Positions 21,724 through 30,577 of a DNA stretch of 64,000 nt are shown here, one piece after another. Each line of letters starts with the position of its first letter. Position 1 is the stretch's first letter. The position numbers were made by a program, and so were the translations under genes. Source of the stretch: Nannocystis pusilla (GTDB lineage Bacteria; Myxococcota_A; Polyangia; Nannocystales; Nannocystaceae). Under the pieces are notes generated by a model. It was not told where the DNA came from. It searched no databases and was given only the letters and a program-made list of their open reading frames with translations. The stretch spans positions 8,223,168 to 8,287,167 of the forward strand of contig NZ_JAPNKE010000002.1 in assembly GCF_026626665.1 (NCBI RefSeq). Direction: 5' to 3'.

Positions 21724-21975
21724 ATGTCCCTCGAGACATATGCTCGCGGCGTGCCCCGGGCGCCACATGTCCTCCGAGACACGTGCTCGCAGCGTCGCCC
21801 ACGCCTGCGCACCACATGTCCTCCGAGACATATGCTCGCGGCATGCCCCGGGCGCCACATGTCCTCCGAGACACGTGCTCGCAGCGTCGCCCGTGCTCCG
21901 CGCACCACATGTCCTCCGAGACATGTGCTGGCAACGTCCCCCTTGCCCCGGACGTCGCATGTCCTTCGAGACACA
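21724..21975. repeat. Array of six palindrome units with alternating 43/49-bp spacing
   Basis: ATGTCC-YCGA-GACA-type copies start at 21724, 21767, 21816, 21859, 21909 and 21959. Spacers alternate between gctcgcggcRtgccccgggc and a gctcgcagcgtcgccc type, giving a compound unit of about 92 bp. The array sits directly after the stop of the preceding gene and before the rluA 3' duplication. Confidence 0.92.
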
Positions 21976-22011
21976 CCCGCTCGGCGTCGCCCGAGCCTCC
22001 ACCCAGCCCGG

Positions 22012-22179
22012 CGGCGCCCCGCTCACGGCGCCAGGATCGCAGCGAGCTCGGCCGGCCACGGCGCCGTGAACTGCACCTCCGCGCCCGGCCTCGGGCGGCG
22101 CCCCGCTCACGGCGCCAGGATCGCAGCGAGCTCGGCCGGCCACGGCGCCGTGAACTGCACCTCCGCGCCCGTCTTCGGG
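22012..22179. repeat. 84-bp tandem duplication of the rluA-type gene 3' end
   Basis: Two nearly identical 84-bp units carry the last 22 codons and the stop codon of the pseudouridine synthase. The gene-proximal copy (22096-22179) is the functional end; the other (22012-22095) is a duplicated remnant. Confidence 0.9.
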
Positions 22180-23092
22180 TGCGGCAGCGTCAGCGCCGCA
22201 GCGTGCAGCGCGTGGCGTTGCAGCCCGAGCTGGGCCCCGAGCTCGTGCAGCTTCCGCCCGCCCTCCACCACTTTAAAGTTCTTCTTCGGGCAGCCCGTAC
22301 AGCTTGTCGCCGACCACCGCGTGGCCGATCTCCGCCAGGTGGACGCGGATCTGGTGCTGCCGCCCCGTCTCGGGCAGCGCCTCCACCAGCGTCACCGGCC
22401 CCTTATTGCAATTCGCCGTGCCGCAGCGGACGCACCGTCGTCACCGCCGGCAGCCCGCCGTCGGCCACCGGCACCGGCCCCATCTTGATCCGGATCTTCG
22501 AGCCGATCGCGAACCCGAGTGACATGTCGATGCGGACATGTTCCTCAAGACAGCCGTGGACCAGCGCCAGGTACCTCTTGCGCACCTCGCGGCCGAGGAA
22601 CGCCTTCTTGAGCGCGGTCGCCGAGCCGGCGCGGCGGCCGAACACCATCACCCCGGACGTCTCGCGGTCGAGGCGGTGGGCCATGTCCCAGCCGTGGCCG
22701 GGCCCGAGGCGGTCGCGCAGCACCTGGGTCAGCGTGTGGCGGTGATAGCTGGCCGACGGATGCACCGGCAGACCGGCCGGCTTGTCGATGACCAGCAGCG
22801 CCTCGTCCCTGTAGATCTCCCGGTAATCGAGCACCACCTCCGGCTCACGCGGCGCGGGCCTGCGGATCACCAGCGCCTCGCCGGCGCGCACGCGCTGGGA
22901 CGCGCGCAGCAGCACCTCACCGGTGTCTGCGCGCCGGACCTGGCCGTTGTCGACGATCGTCTGCACGCGGGTGCGCGACAGCCGGGCGATCCGGCTCGAG
23001 AGGAAGCGGTCGAGGCGAAAGCCGTCGCGGGCCGGGTCCACGACCAGCGGGATCTCGATGAACTCCTCCGGGGGCTCGCTCACCGCGGACAT
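22107..23092 (-). CDS. RluA/RluD-family pseudouridine synthase (two frameshifts)
   Basis: The enzyme isomerises uridine to pseudouridine in rRNA or tRNA. An S4-like domain (about 20-85; 'FRLDRFLSSRIARLSRTRVQ') precedes the catalytic domain with the active-site Asp in 'AHRLDRETSGV' and 'VIDKPAGLPVHPS'. The first frame ends at 22403 ('RHGELQ'). The conserved sequence resumes as 'NKGPVTLVEALPETGRQHQI' and 'HLAEIGHAVVGDKLYG', then shifts again near the tttaaa at 22270 into 'RHALHAAALTLPHPKTG' and ends at 22107. Both breaks are single-base. A palindrome at 22525-22538 is in frame. It is divergent from the 23110 gene with a 17-base gap. Confidence 0.88.
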
Positions 23093-23109
23093 GCTATTCT
23101 CGCCCGCGT

Positions 23110-23733
23110 ATGTCCGAACCTGGTCCCAAGCCGACGACCGCGACCCAGCCCGAGCCTGCCCAGGGTGGCGCGCTGTGGGCGCTGATCGTGGGCGGCGCGA
23201 TCCTCGTGGTCGCCGCGCTCCTCATCTTCTGGCCCGGGGGTGACGCCGCCTCGGGCGCGGCCGGGGCCGGCAAGAGCAAGGGCAGCGCCGGCCAGCAGGC
23301 CAGCCTCGCCCAGAGCGGCGGCGGCCCGGAGTCGCAGGCCCTCGGCGTCGGCGCCCGCGACTACGACCCCAACCGCGGCAACGGCAAGGCCCGCATCAAC
23401 CCGTCCATCCTCCCGGTCGGGCCCAAGTCCGACTCGCTGGCCCCGCCGAAGAAGCCCAAGCCCGAGCCGACCAGCTTCGCCAGCGCCGGCGCCGAGATCG
23501 CCTACTGGGAGAAGAAACTCGACATCGCGCGCAAGGACCTGGCCCAGCGCACGATCTTCCTCGAGCGGATGAAGAAGGTGAAGGAGAACGCCCGCACCTC
23601 CGAGCAGATCGAGCTCGCCGAGCGCCGCGGCGTCGTCGTCGAGAAGAACTACACCGACCAGAAGCAGCTCGTCGAGGAGCTCGAGCAGAAGGTCGCCCGC
23701 CTCAAGGAGAAGCAGCGCCAGTCCGGCCTGTGA
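23110..23733 (+). CDS. Membrane-anchored coiled-coil protein
   Basis: The 207-residue product has a short cytoplasmic N terminus, one transmembrane helix ('ALIVGGAILVVAALLIFW'), a Gly/Ala/Ser/Pro-rich linker and a C-terminal coiled coil of about 85 residues ('AEIAYWEKKLDIARKDLAQ', 'LVEELEQKVARLKEKQRQ'). It is probably an envelope spacer or scaffold protein. No family is recognised. It is divergent from the pseudouridine synthase and ends before a palindrome-based inverted repeat. Confidence 0.75.
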   Translation: MSEPGPKPTTATQPEPAQGGALWALIVGGAILVVAALLIFWPGGDAASGAAGAGKSKGSAGQQASLAQSGGGPESQALGVGARDYDPNRGNGKARINPSILPVGPKSDSLAPPKKPKPEPTSFASAGAEIAYWEKKLDIARKDLAQRTIFLERMKKVKENARTSEQIELAERRGVVVEKNYTDQKQLVEELEQKVARLKEKQRQSGL

Positions 23734-23746
23734 CCGTCCTGAGCAG

Positions 23747-23798
23747 CCTGTCCCGTGTGACAGGTCCGAAGGGGCATGCTCGCGAGCATGCCCCTTCG
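23747..23798. terminator. Bidirectional hairpin between convergent genes
   Basis: A CCTGTCCC/ggACAGG palindrome (23747-23764) is followed by a perfect 32-base inverted repeat at 23767-23798 with arm CGAAGGGGCATGCTCG. No T-run follows. Position between two convergent stops supports a terminator role. Confidence 0.55.
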
Positions 23799-23823
23799 TG
23801 CATGTCCGAACAGTCAGCCATCG

Positions 23824-24480
23824 TCACTCGGGCAGCAGGAGCCCCAGCGCCGCCGCTCGCTCGACGCGCAGGTCGGCGTAGGGCCGGTCCCACAGCGGCG
23901 AAGCGGCCGCGTCCCAGGCCTCGACCGGCAAGAGCCCCGCGGCGGCCAGCTCGGCCAGCAGCAGCGCCTCGGCCTCGGGCTCGCGCGAGAACGGGAACGG
24001 GTTGCGCACCTGTCCTTCGGGCAAGCTGGGATAGACCGCGTCGTCGTCGGCGATCAGCTGCTCGAGCTCGCGGGCGCGGCGCTCCTGGTGGTCGATGAAG
24101 GCCGGCGCGAACGGCCCGACCCCCGCGCGCTCCTCCGGCTCGCGCTGGACCCACTTGGCCCAGTCGTAGCCGTACAGGAAGTCGTGGACGTAGCGGAAGC
24201 GGATCACCGTGTTGTGGCCGTAGAGCGCCTGCAACCCGGCGATCTGGCGCCCCAGGGCCGCGAGCGCGCCCGGGCCCGCGCGCAGCAGCTCGGCCGCCAG
24301 CAGCTCGGTGTCCCAGTAGATGTTGCCCGGGAACGCGGCGGCGGCCGCCGCCTCGATCTCCCGCAGCGCCGCCGTCAGCTCGGCCGCTGCGGGCGAGCCC
24401 CCGGCCACGTGGGCCACGACCTCCTCCACGCTGCGGCTGCGGCCGCGCCCCGGCGCCAGCGACCGCCCGGGCCAGCTCAT
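23824..24480 (-). CDS. Conserved unknown protein next to UbiA
   Basis: The 218-residue product is soluble with no signal peptide. Aromatic-rich segments ('AAFPGNIYWDTELLAAELL', 'ALYGHNTVIRFRYVHDFLYG', 'DWAKWVQREPEERAGVGPF') suggest a real enzyme or binding domain but I cannot name the family. The ATG overlaps the UbiA stop by four bases, so it is the last gene of the DsbA-type, UbiA, unknown operon. Confidence 0.75.
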   Translation of the reverse strand: MSWPGRSLAPGRGRSRSVEEVVAHVAGGSPAAAELTAALREIEAAAAAAFPGNIYWDTELLAAELLRAGPGALAALGRQIAGLQALYGHNTVIRFRYVHDFLYGYDWAKWVQREPEERAGVGPFAPAFIDHQERRARELEQLIADDDAVYPSLPEGQVRNPFPFSREPEAEALLLAELAAAGLLPVEAWDAAASPLWDRPYADLRVERAAALGLLLPE

Positions 24481-25430
24481 GCCCACCCCACCGCGCGCAG
24501 CACCACCAGCGCCAGCGCCAGCGCCAGGGACGAGCCCCAGATCAGGCGGTGCAGCGCGGTCTTGTAGCGGCCCTGGGCCTTGAAGCAGTTGGTCAGCGCG
24601 TGCGGGCTCTCGCGGGTCAGCGCGCGCCACGGCAGCGCCGCCGCGAGCACGGCGATCTGCACCGGGATCAGCGGGAACGCGCCGCCGCTGGCGCGCACGG
24701 CGAACATCCAGGCGATGAGCCCGGCGAACGCCGAGTACTCGGCGGCCCGGCGCGCGGCCCGGTTGCCGTACATCGTCGTCAGCGTCGCCTTGCGGCCGCG
24801 GCGGTCGCTCTCCTCGTCGGACAGCCCGCTCGCCGCCGCCGACGCGAACGCCAGCAGCGCCAGCCCCGGCAGCGCCCACACGTACCACGGCGAGGTGAGC
24901 TGCCCGCTCTGGGCGTACGCGCTCCACCACGGCACGAGCACCCCGACCCCGAGCGCCTCGACGAACTCGCCCGCCCCGCGGTCGTTGAGCCGCAGCGGCG
25001 GCGCCGAGTAGACCAACAGCAGCCCGAGCCCGATGACCGCGCCGAGCATCAGCCCCGGCCGCCCGGGCAGGAACAGCTCGCCGCACATCGCCACCGCCAG
25101 CGCCATCACTCCGAAGCCCGCGCCGGCCAAGAGCACGCTCTCGGCCGGCAGGATGGCGTCGGGGATCGTCTTCGGCGAGCCCGCCTCGGGGAACATGCGC
25201 CGCTTCAGCGCGTCGACGTCGGCGTCGAACCAGTCGTTGAGCAGCACCACGTAGATCGTGGCGAACACCGCGAACGCCAGGCCGACGACCGCGGCGCCGA
25301 CGCTGAATGTCCCCGAGGACATGACCCCGAGGACCTGTCCCAAGAGCGCGGGCGCCAGCACCTTCGGCCAGCTGGCCGGCTTGAACGCGTGGAGCCACCG
25401 GCGCAGCGGCGAGGCGAAGGCCGGGTGCAT
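24477..25430 (-). CDS. UbiA-family prenyltransferase
   Basis: The 317-residue integral membrane protein transfers a polyprenyl chain to an aromatic or quinone head group. The first Asp-rich motif is 'LNDWFDADVDALKR' (NDxxDxxxD type), the second is 'LSDEESDRRGRK', with 'VYSAPPLRL' between. About eight to nine helices are predicted by eye. It could be MenA, UbiA or a specialised member; the motif spacing does not decide. A perfect palindrome at 25307-25322 lies in frame in the first helix region ('LGVMSSGTFSVGAA'), apparently tolerated. It begins 3 bases downstream of the SurA/DsbA-type gene. Confidence 0.88.
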   Translation of the reverse strand: MHPAFASPLRRWLHAFKPASWPKVLAPALLGQVLGVMSSGTFSVGAAVVGLAFAVFATIYVVLLNDWFDADVDALKRRMFPEAGSPKTIPDAILPAESVLLAGAGFGVMALAVAMCGELFLPGRPGLMLGAVIGLGLLLVYSAPPLRLNDRGAGEFVEALGVGVLVPWWSAYAQSGQLTSPWYVWALPGLALLAFASAAASGLSDEESDRRGRKATLTTMYGNRAARRAAEYSAFAGLIAWMFAVRASGGAFPLIPVQIAVLAAALPWRALTRESPHALTNCFKAQGRYKTALHRLIWGSSLALALALVVLRAVGWA

Positions 25431-25433
25431 CCG

Positions 25434-26597
25434 TCAGCCCTGCGCGCGGGCCAGCTCGGCGTCGATCGCCTCCGACAGGCCGGCGACCGAGGGGTTGCCT
25501 TCGAAGGTCTGGCCGTTGATGTAGAAGCTCGGCGTGCCGCCGACCCCCGCCTCGCCGGCGACCTTCATGTCGGCCTCGACGAGCGCGCCGACGCGGGTCA
25601 GGCACTCGTCGAGCTTGCCCTGGTCGAGCCCGACCTTGGTCGCCAGCTCCTTGAGCTTGTCGGTCGACAGCTCGCGCTGGGCCGCGAAGATCTCGTCGTG
25701 CAGCGGCCAGAACTTCTCCTGCTCCTGCGCGCACTGGGCGTACTCGGCCGCCGGGCGGGCGTTCGGGTGGAAGCTCAGCGGGAAGTGGCGGAACACGAAC
25801 TGCACCGGCTTGTCGGCGTACTTGTCCTTCAGCTGCTTGAGCGTCTCGGCCGCGCGCGAGCAGTACGGGCACTCGAAGTCGGAGAACTCGACCACCTGCA
25901 CCTTCGCCTCGCTGCTGCCGATCCACGGCGAGTGGGTCGCCGCCAGCTCGAGCGCCGGCGGGCGCACGTCGGGCAAACGCTTGTCGATCGAGGCGGTCGC
26001 CCGCAGCTCGTTCAACATCGTCATGAACACCTCTTCCGACTTCTCGGCCTTGATCGCCTGGACCACCTGGTCGCGGACCTGGTCGAGCGGCGGCGCGTCG
26101 GGCGACTTGCGCGAGTTGTAGAACGCCTCGATGTCGGCGTCGCTCGGGGTCGGCACCGCCGCCTCCATGCGCTCCTGCACGAACTCGTTGATCGGCTTGC
26201 CCGCCTTCTCGGCCGCGGCGGTGAGCACCTTCTGCTGCACGAGGTTCTCGAGCGCGGCCTCGCGCACGCGTGCGACCTCGCTGCAGTACGTCCGCAGCGC
26301 CTTGTTCTCGGCCTGCGTGAGCTGCTCGCCGAGGTCCTCGAGCTTGACGTCGACGCCGTTGACCTGCGCGACCACCGAGCCGGGGGCCAGCTTGAGCGAG
26401 GCCTGCTCGCACAGCGACGAGCCGGGAGCGGCCGCGGCGCGCATCGCCGGCGGGCCCGACGGCGCCTTCGTCGTCGTGGTGGAAGCCGGGGCGCCCGCCG
26501 CGGCGACCTGCTTGTTGGCGGGCGGCTTGCCGCGCTCGGACAGACAACCAGCCGCGAACACGAGCGCCGCGGCACCGATCAGGGTGCGAACATGCAT
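25434..26597 (-). CDS. Lipoprotein with SurA-like N domain and DsbA-like thioredoxin domain
   Basis: The 387-residue product has signal 'MHVRTLIGAAALVFAAGC'. Residues about 55-190 resemble the SurA/PpiC N-terminal chaperone helices ('VVAQVNGVDVKLEDLGEQL', 'LVQQKVLTAAAEKAG'). Residues about 205-385 form a DsbA-like fold with active site 'FSDFECPYCSRA' (CPYC), a 'FVFRHFPLSFHPNA' segment and the cis-Pro loop 'GVGGTPSFYINGQ'. It would act in periplasmic protein folding or disulfide exchange. The gene heads a three-gene minus-strand operon with UbiA. Confidence 0.88.
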   Translation of the reverse strand: MHVRTLIGAAALVFAAGCLSERGKPPANKQVAAAGAPASTTTTKAPSGPPAMRAAAAPGSSLCEQASLKLAPGSVVAQVNGVDVKLEDLGEQLTQAENKALRTYCSEVARVREAALENLVQQKVLTAAAEKAGKPINEFVQERMEAAVPTPSDADIEAFYNSRKSPDAPPLDQVRDQVVQAIKAEKSEEVFMTMLNELRATASIDKRLPDVRPPALELAATHSPWIGSSEAKVQVVEFSDFECPYCSRAAETLKQLKDKYADKPVQFVFRHFPLSFHPNARPAAEYAQCAQEQEKFWPLHDEIFAAQRELSTDKLKELATKVGLDQGKLDECLTRVGALVEADMKVAGEAGVGGTPSFYINGQTFEGNPSVAGLSEAIDAELARAQG

Positions 26598-26720
26598 GAG
26601 CGGCGCGAAGGATATCCGCGGCCGGCTCGCGCCGCCACCGCCGTGGACCGGGCTCAAACACACGTCCGGGCCGCGGCACGGCGATTGCCCGGTCTGCCGC
26701 GTCCGGCGTAGGTTCGGCGC

Positions 26721-28235
26721 GTGAGCTCGCGTCGCCCTCGCTCGCCTGCCATCTCGGGCTTCGTCCTGTTCCTCGCGTGCAACCGCGGCGCTCCGCCGCA
26801 GCCGCCGAGCGACGTCGCCGCACCCGCACCCGACGTCGCAGGTCGCACCGCGGCGCCCGCGATCGTCAGCGACGGCCCGCCGCGCCTGTTCCGCAACGCC
26901 CGCATCATGACCGCCGCCGGCGACATCTTCGAGCGCGCCGACCTCCTCGTCGTCGGCGGCCGGATCTCCGCCGTCGGCCCCGGACTCGAGGCCCCCGACG
27001 GCGCCGTCGTCGTCGACGCCACCGGCAAGACCATCACCCCCGGCGTCATCGACACCCACTCGCACCTCGGCGTCTACGCGGCGCCCGGCCTCAACGGTCA
27101 CAGCGACGGCAACGAGGCCAGCGCGCCCAACACCGCCCACGTGCGCGCGGAGGACGGCTACTGGCCGCAGGACCCGCAGATCGATCGGGCCCGCGCGGGC
27201 GGGGTGACGACGGCGCAGATCCTGCCCGGCTCGGCCAACCTGATCGGCGGGCGCAGCGTGACCGTGCGGTTCTTGCCCGACGCGCGCAGCGTCGACGACG
27301 TCAAGTTCCCCGGCGCGCCCTACGGCCTCAAGATGGCCTGCGGCGAGAACCCCAAACGCGTCTACGGCGACAAGGCCGGGCCCAAGACGCGCATGGGCAA
27401 CATCGCCGGCTTCCGCGACGCCTTCCAGAAGGCCAAGGAGTACGAGCGGACCCTGGCGAAGTACCACAAGGACCACGCCGACTGGGAGAAGAACAAGGAC
27501 AAGCCGCAGCCCGCCGGCAAGGACGGCCAGCCCGGCAAGCCGCCGGACGAGCCGCAGCCGCCGACCCGCGACTTCGGCCTCGAGACCCTCGGCCTCGTGT
27601 TGAAGGGCGAGATCCTGGTCCACAACCACTGCTACCGGGCCGACGAGATGTCGCAGATGCTCGACCTGGCGAAGACCTACGGCTTCAAGATCCGCAGCTT
27701 CCACCACGCGGTCGAGGCCTACAAGATCGCCGACCGCCTGGCCGCCGCCGACACCGCCGCCTCGATCTGGGCCGACTGGTGGGGCTTCAAGGCCGAGGCC
27801 TTCGACGGCATCCTCGAGAACGCCGCCCTGCTGCACGCCGCCGGCGGCCGCTCGATCATCCACTCCGACAGCCCCACCGGCATCCAGCGCCTCAACCAGG
27901 AGGCCGCCAAGGCGATGCACGCCGGCCGCCGGATCGGCATCGACATCAGCGAGAACGACGCCCTGCGGTGGTTCACCGCCAACGCCGCGTGGGCCCTCGG
28001 CATCGACCACGAGGTCGGCACCCTCACCCCCGGCAAGCGCGCCGACCTCGTCGTCTGGTCCGGCAACCCGTTCAGCGTCTACACCCGCGCCGAGCAGGTC
28101 TACATCGACGGCGAGCCGGTCTACCTCCGCGGCCAGCTCGAGCCCGGCACCGACTTCGAGCTCGGCTACAACCCGGGCGCCGCCCCGCCGGCCCCGGTCT
28201 CACCTGCCCCTTCCAACATGTCCCCTGCGAACTGA
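26721..28235 (+). CDS. Amidohydrolase, lipoprotein, metal ligands intact
   Basis: The 504-residue product starts at GTG 26721 with a short lipobox signal ('GFVLFLAC'). It has the amidohydrolase layout: small beta domain, then 'GVIDTHSHLGVY' (HxH), further His in 'ILVHNHCYRADEM' and 'RSFHHAVEAYK', Asp in 'IIHSDSPTG', and the C-terminal 'GTLTPGKRADLVVWSGNP'. A Lys/Pro-rich insert (about 245-285) interrupts the barrel. It probably hydrolyses an imide, amide or peptide outside the inner membrane. The next gene, 18 bases on, is a paralogue lacking the metal ligands. Confidence 0.9.
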   Translation: MSSRRPRSPAISGFVLFLACNRGAPPQPPSDVAAPAPDVAGRTAAPAIVSDGPPRLFRNARIMTAAGDIFERADLLVVGGRISAVGPGLEAPDGAVVVDATGKTITPGVIDTHSHLGVYAAPGLNGHSDGNEASAPNTAHVRAEDGYWPQDPQIDRARAGGVTTAQILPGSANLIGGRSVTVRFLPDARSVDDVKFPGAPYGLKMACGENPKRVYGDKAGPKTRMGNIAGFRDAFQKAKEYERTLAKYHKDHADWEKNKDKPQPAGKDGQPGKPPDEPQPPTRDFGLETLGLVLKGEILVHNHCYRADEMSQMLDLAKTYGFKIRSFHHAVEAYKIADRLAAADTAASIWADWWGFKAEAFDGILENAALLHAAGGRSIIHSDSPTGIQRLNQEAAKAMHAGRRIGIDISENDALRWFTANAAWALGIDHEVGTLTPGKRADLVVWSGNPFSVYTRAEQVYIDGEPVYLRGQLEPGTDFELGYNPGAAPPAPVSPAPSNMSPAN

Positions 28236-28252
28236 CCGAGAGGACCTGTCCC

Positions 28253-29638
28253 ATGAGCCACATCCTCTTCGTCGCGCTCACCCTGCTCGCCCCGGCCCCG
28301 GCGGCCCGCTCCGCGACCGCACCGGCCCGCCCCGCGACCGCGCCGACCCGCCCCGCTTCGCCTGTCGTGGTCGTCAGCGGCGGCGACCTCCACGTCGGCG
28401 ACGGCACCGTCGTCAAGAACGCCACCGTCGTCGTCCGCGACGGCAAGTTCGCCGGCGTCGGCGGCCCCGAGCTGGCCGCGAGCGCCCCGGCCGACGCGCT
28501 GCGCATCGACGCCGCCGGCAAGGTCGTCACGCCGGGCCTCGTCGCCTGCGACAACCAGCTCGGCCTCGTCGAGATCGATCTCGAGGGCAGCACGCACGAC
28601 GACGCCCGCGCCGGCGACCACCCGGTCCGCGCCGCCTACGACGCCAGCCGGGCCTTTCACGCCGAGTCGAGCCTGATCCAGGTGCAGGCGATCGGCGGCG
28701 TCACCACGGCCGCGGTCGCCCCCGCGGGCGGCTTGCTCTCGGGACAGGTCGCGTGGGTCGACCTCGTCCACGGCGATCACCGCGGCGCCCTCGCCAAGGC
28801 CGGCGTGGCGCTCGACGGCAACCTCGGCCACAGCTTCGGGGGCTCGCGCGCGGCCGCGCTGGCCAAGCTGCACGAGGTCCTCAGCGACGCGCAGGTGTTC
28901 CGCGGGCGCAAGGACGCCTACGAGCGGGCCCAGACCCGGCCGTTCGCCGCCCACGCGCTCGACCTGCAGGCGCTGCAGCCGACGCTGGCCGGCCAGATCC
29001 CGCTGACCCTGTCGGCCGACCGCGCGAGCGACATCCTCGCCGCGCTCGACCTGGCGAAGGAGTACAAGCTGCGGCTCGTGATCGTCGGCGGCTCCGAGGC
29101 GTGGAAGGTCGCGCCGGAGCTGGCGGCCGCCAAGGTGCCGGTGATCGTGCAGCCCTCGCGCAACTTGCCGAGCAGCTTCGACACCCTCGGCGCGCGCCTC
29201 GACAACGCCGCCCTGCTGGCCGCCGCCGGCGTGCCCGTCGTCATCGCCTGGCTCGACGACTCGCACAACCTCCGCAACATCACACAGGAGGCCGGCATCG
29301 CGGTCGCCAACGGTCTGCCGTGGGCCACTGCGCTGCGCGCGATCACCCTCGAGCCGGCCCTCGCCTACGGCCAGGGCGCGACGCACGGCAGCGTCGCCGT
29401 CGGCAAGGTCGCCAACCTCGTCGTCTGGAGCGGCGACCCGCTCGAGCTCAGCAGTCGTCCCACCGACGTGCTCGTCCGCGGCCGCGCGATCCCGATGGTC
29501 TCGCGCCAGACCCTCTTGCGCGACCGCTATCGCAGCCTCGACAAGTTCGGCGGCGGCAAGTCCACGAAGTCGACCGACGCGCGTCCTCGCCCCGACACCG
29601 GCGCCGCTGCGACCACCGCGGCACCCCCGCAAAAGTGA
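28253..29638 (+). CDS. Amidohydrolase-like paralogue lacking metal ligands
   Basis: The 461-residue product has a cleavable signal ('MSHILFVALTLLAPAPAA') and an Ala/Pro/Thr-rich spacer. It keeps the amidohydrolase frame ('DGTVVKNATVVVRDGKFAGV', 'GSVAVGKVANLVVWSGDPLE'), but the HxH strand reads 'GLVACDNQLGLVEID' and the later His positions are also replaced ('LRLVIVGGSEAWK'). It is probably catalytically dead and may pair with the upstream active enzyme as a heteromer. A palindrome-like segment overlaps the ribosome-binding region before ATG 28253. Confidence 0.85.
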   Translation: MSHILFVALTLLAPAPAARSATAPARPATAPTRPASPVVVVSGGDLHVGDGTVVKNATVVVRDGKFAGVGGPELAASAPADALRIDAAGKVVTPGLVACDNQLGLVEIDLEGSTHDDARAGDHPVRAAYDASRAFHAESSLIQVQAIGGVTTAAVAPAGGLLSGQVAWVDLVHGDHRGALAKAGVALDGNLGHSFGGSRAAALAKLHEVLSDAQVFRGRKDAYERAQTRPFAAHALDLQALQPTLAGQIPLTLSADRASDILAALDLAKEYKLRLVIVGGSEAWKVAPELAAAKVPVIVQPSRNLPSSFDTLGARLDNAALLAAAGVPVVIAWLDDSHNLRNITQEAGIAVANGLPWATALRAITLEPALAYGQGATHGSVAVGKVANLVVWSGDPLELSSRPTDVLVRGRAIPMVSRQTLLRDRYRSLDKFGGGKSTKSTDARPRPDTGAAATTAAPPQK

Positions 29639-29676
29639 CGCCCCCGCCCACGTCGCGGTATAGATCGCTGGACCCA

Positions 29677-30057
29677 ATGACGAGTCACCACCGAAGCCCC
29701 CACCAGCTCGAGCACGGCCCGATCTTCTCGTGGCACCGCGACCACAACGGCTTCATCTTCACCTCCGGGCACGCCGCCGTCGACGTCGAGACTCTGGGCA
29801 TCACTCTCGGTGACCTGGTGGCCGAGACCCACGCCACCCTCACCAACCTCCGTCGCACGCTCGAGAAGGCCGGCTCCGGCCTCGACAAGGTGCTGAAGAT
29901 CACCGCCTTCATCACCGACATGGGCCAGTTCGCCGCCTTCAACAAGGTCTACGGCAAGTTCTTCCCGGGCCCCCAGATCCCCGCTCGCACCTGCATCGAA
30001 GTGGCGCGCCTGCCCTTCAACTTCAAGGTCGAGATCGAAGCCATCGCCCACCTCTGA
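29677..30057 (+). CDS. RidA/YjgF-family protein
   Basis: The 126-residue protein matches the RidA fold: 'FIFTSGHAAVD', 'QTxxxLxN'-type helix ('ETHATLTNLRRTLEKAGSGL'), 'VLKITAFITDMGQFAAFNKV' and the substrate-carboxylate Arg in 'IPARTCIEVARLPFN'. RidA members hydrolyse reactive enamine/imine intermediates or act as related deaminases. It lies 38 bases after the amidohydrolase-like gene and may share its transcript. Confidence 0.93.
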   Translation: MTSHHRSPHQLEHGPIFSWHRDHNGFIFTSGHAAVDVETLGITLGDLVAETHATLTNLRRTLEKAGSGLDKVLKITAFITDMGQFAAFNKVYGKFFPGPQIPARTCIEVARLPFNFKVEIEAIAHL

Positions 30058-30577
30058 GCGCGGCCGAGCTCTCGCTGCCGCGTGAGAGCCGTGCCGGTGA
30101 CGACACAGGATGCGCGCTCGCGGTCGCCCTCGTCCTGTCGAGCCCGGCGTGAGCGTCGGGAACGAGCCGACCGACCCAAGAGACGCAGAGCCCCGCTGGC
30201 CTCCGAGTGCAGCCGCGGCCGCCCTCGTCCTGTCGAGCGCGGCGTGAGCGTCCGGGCTCACGAGCCGACCGACCGAAGAGTCGCGGAGCCCCTCCGACCG
30301 CCGAGTCCAGCCGCGGCCGACCACCGACGTCGCGCCGCTCGGTCCTCGCCCACGCCCGCGCGTCCCTGAGCGACGCCGCATGCTCGCGCCGTACCGACCC
30401 TTCGAGTTTTTCCCTCGCGGTCGCCGACCGAGAGGCCGCGCTCGAGCAGCCAGGGTGGAGCTCTCCGCGGAGCTATTTAAAACCCCGACTCCCCGCGAGG
30501 CAGTCCCACGACCGACCCGCGCCGAGATTCCCGGCATCCCGCCCCGGGAGCGAGCGCGACAGCAAATCGCCTCGGAA
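30058..30577. other. Gene-free stretch with a 95-bp tandem duplication
   Basis: Two copies of a unit starting CGCCCTCGTCCTGTCGAG lie at 30125-30219 and 30220-30315, diverged by scattered substitutions. Nothing coding is convincing. A lower-GC patch with tttaaaa occurs near 30475. Confidence 0.7.

Noticed and set aside
21589..22143. Minus-strand frame through the palindrome array
   Set aside because: The protein consists only of repeated 'SRRTCGA'/'SEDMW'-type translations of the repeat DNA, with no start context.
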